From Treponema sp. (GTDB lineage: Bacteria > Spirochaetota > Spirochaetia > Treponematales > Treponemataceae), in contig JAILNY010000176.1 of NCBI GenBank assembly GCA_024691105.1, positions 1 through 5,803 on the forward strand: 5,803 nt of DNA, given 5' to 3'. Positions 5,566-5,803 of this stretch are shown one piece after another. The position numbers and the translations under genes are program-made. The notes beneath the pieces were generated by a model, which was not told where the DNA came from, did not search any database, and was given only the letters and a program-made list of their open reading frames with translations. The stretch's first letter is position 1; each line of letters starts with the position of its first letter.

Positions 5566-5571
5566 ACTTTC
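5540..5571 (-). promoter_or_regulatory. Hairpin just upstream of the rplC ribosome binding site
   Basis: On the minus strand the arm GAAAGTATTCTGAT (5571-5558) pairs with ATCAGAAGTACTTTC (5554-5540), giving 14 base pairs with one bulged base (5547) and an AAA loop. It ends 6 nt before the GGAG of rplC and leaves the SD free. It is not a terminator for this operon, because no U-run follows on the minus strand. On the plus strand it is followed by CTTTAATTTTTT, so it could stop antisense transcription. A role in stabilising or gating rplC translation is inference. Confidence 0.6.
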
Positions 5572-5630
5572 CTTTAATTTTTTATAGCCGCCATCCCAGA
5601 TCCAGGGGACCGTACTATCACAGTAATTCT

Positions 5631-5645
5631 GCGTTTGAAAAACGC
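5631..5645 (-). other. Small hairpin 7 nt after the rpsJ stop
   Basis: Minus strand GCGTTT TTC AAACGC: six perfect pairs with a 3-nt loop, 7 nt past the rpsJ stop. It lacks a following U-run on the minus strand, so it is not an intrinsic terminator. It might protect an rpsJ 3' end after processing, or slow ribosomes or polymerase; no function is shown by the sequence. Confidence 0.45.
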
Positions 5646-5652
5646 TAAAACC

Positions 5653-5803
5653 TTACTGTTTGATTTCTACATCTACACCGGCTGGCAATTCAAGCTTCAT
5701 CAAAGAATCCATAACTTCTGATGAAGGTTCAAGAATGTCAATAAGGCGTTTATGTGTACGCATTTCAAACTGTTCACGTGACTTTTTGTTTACGTGAGGT
5801 GAA
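5653..5803 (-). CDS. rpsJ: 30S ribosomal protein S10, C-terminal fragment
   Basis: The last 49 codons and the TAA stop are present; the 5' half lies beyond the window's right edge. The fragment starts SPHVNKKSREQFEMRTHKR, the family's conserved central motif, continues LIDILEPSSEVMDSLMKLELPAGVDVEIKQ, and ends where S10 normally ends. S10 is a 30S head protein; as NusE it also joins NusB in transcription antitermination and links RNA polymerase to ribosomes through NusG. It is the usual first gene of the operon, so the promoter and any leader regulation lie outside this window. No ATG is visible in the fragment because the gene is truncated by the window, not broken. Confidence 0.97.
   Translation of the reverse strand, partial: SPHVNKKSREQFEMRTHKRLIDILEPSSEVMDSLMKLELPAGVDVEIKQ

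Larger units (their letters stand above)
5522..5652 (-). other. 131-nt rpsJ-rplC intergenic region
   Basis: This is by far the longest gap in the window; other gaps are 27 nt or less, and from memory the same gap in E. coli is only about 30 nt. In transcription order it holds a 6-bp hairpin (5645-5631), a GC-richer stretch (about 5587-5613), an A-rich stretch (about 5574-5587), a 14-bp bulged hairpin (5571-5540) and the rplC SD. No convincing promoter is visible: TATAAA at 5587-5582 has no -35 partner, and GATAGT near 5617 has only a weak one. Read in the rpsJ frame past its TAA, the gap is free of stops but also free of ATG, GTG and TTG. Confidence 0.6.

Noticed and set aside
5574..5594. Six-codon minus-strand mini-ORF (ATG GCG GCT ATA AAA AAT TAA) in the rpsJ-rplC gap
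   Set aside because: It has only a weak TGGA as SD and no regulatory codon pattern, and it ends ahead of the hairpin without a clear attenuator. Chance is sufficient.
5582..5625. Internal promoter in the rpsJ-rplC gap (TATAAA at 5587-5582 or GATAGT near 5617)
   Set aside because: Neither has a credible -35 box at 16-18 nt. The TATAAA is simply part of an A-rich run. It stays possible but is not supported by sequence.
5631..5645. Intrinsic terminator after rpsJ
   Set aside because: The hairpin has only 6 bp and no U-run on the minus strand, and the operon plainly continues into rplC.
1..5803. A new multi-gene system hidden in the window
   Set aside because: Every frame of note is a known r-protein gene in the standard order and all are intact apart from the two cut by the window edges. 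The only unexplained sequence is the 131-nt gap at 5522-5652.

Overview
The window is one uninterrupted stretch of the bacterial S10 ribosomal-protein operon, transcribed entirely on the minus strand. In the direction of transcription (right to left) the order is rpsJ (3' end only), rplC, rplD, rplW, rplB, rpsS, rplV, rpsC, rplP, rpmC, rpsQ, rplN, rplX and rplE (5' end only). This is the textbook bacterial order, with the S10 operon running directly into the start of the spc block (rplN-rplX-rplE). I see no tRNA, rRNA, mobile element, CRISPR array or phage gene.

The organism is a moderately AT-rich bacterium. The overall look of the proteins suggests a spirochaete of the Treponema type: a long charged S3 tail, a short lysine-rich start on L29, and the L3 and L22 core motifs. 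That is recognition from memory, not a database match, and I hold it at about 0.5.

Gene packing is very tight. Spacers are 3 to 27 nt, and rplD/rplW and rplX/rplE share one base in TAATG junctions. Shine-Dalgarno (SD) sequences often overlap the stop codon of the gene before, or lie inside its last codons, so translation is probably coupled along the message. Two reading frames can be extended upstream of the likely true start (rplX and rplV); SD spacing places both starts at the internal ATG. All three complete 30S genes (rpsS, rpsC, rpsQ) start with GTG, while all ten 50S genes whose start is visible use ATG.

The only non-coding stretch of any size is the 131-nt gap between rpsJ and rplC (5522-5652). 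It holds a 14-bp, once-bulged hairpin just upstream of the rplC SD, and an alternative 8-bp pairing that would bury the rplC start codon. This gap is the one place where regulation might be hidden and is the most interesting part of an otherwise ordinary window. I found no convincing evidence of a previously undescribed multi-gene system.
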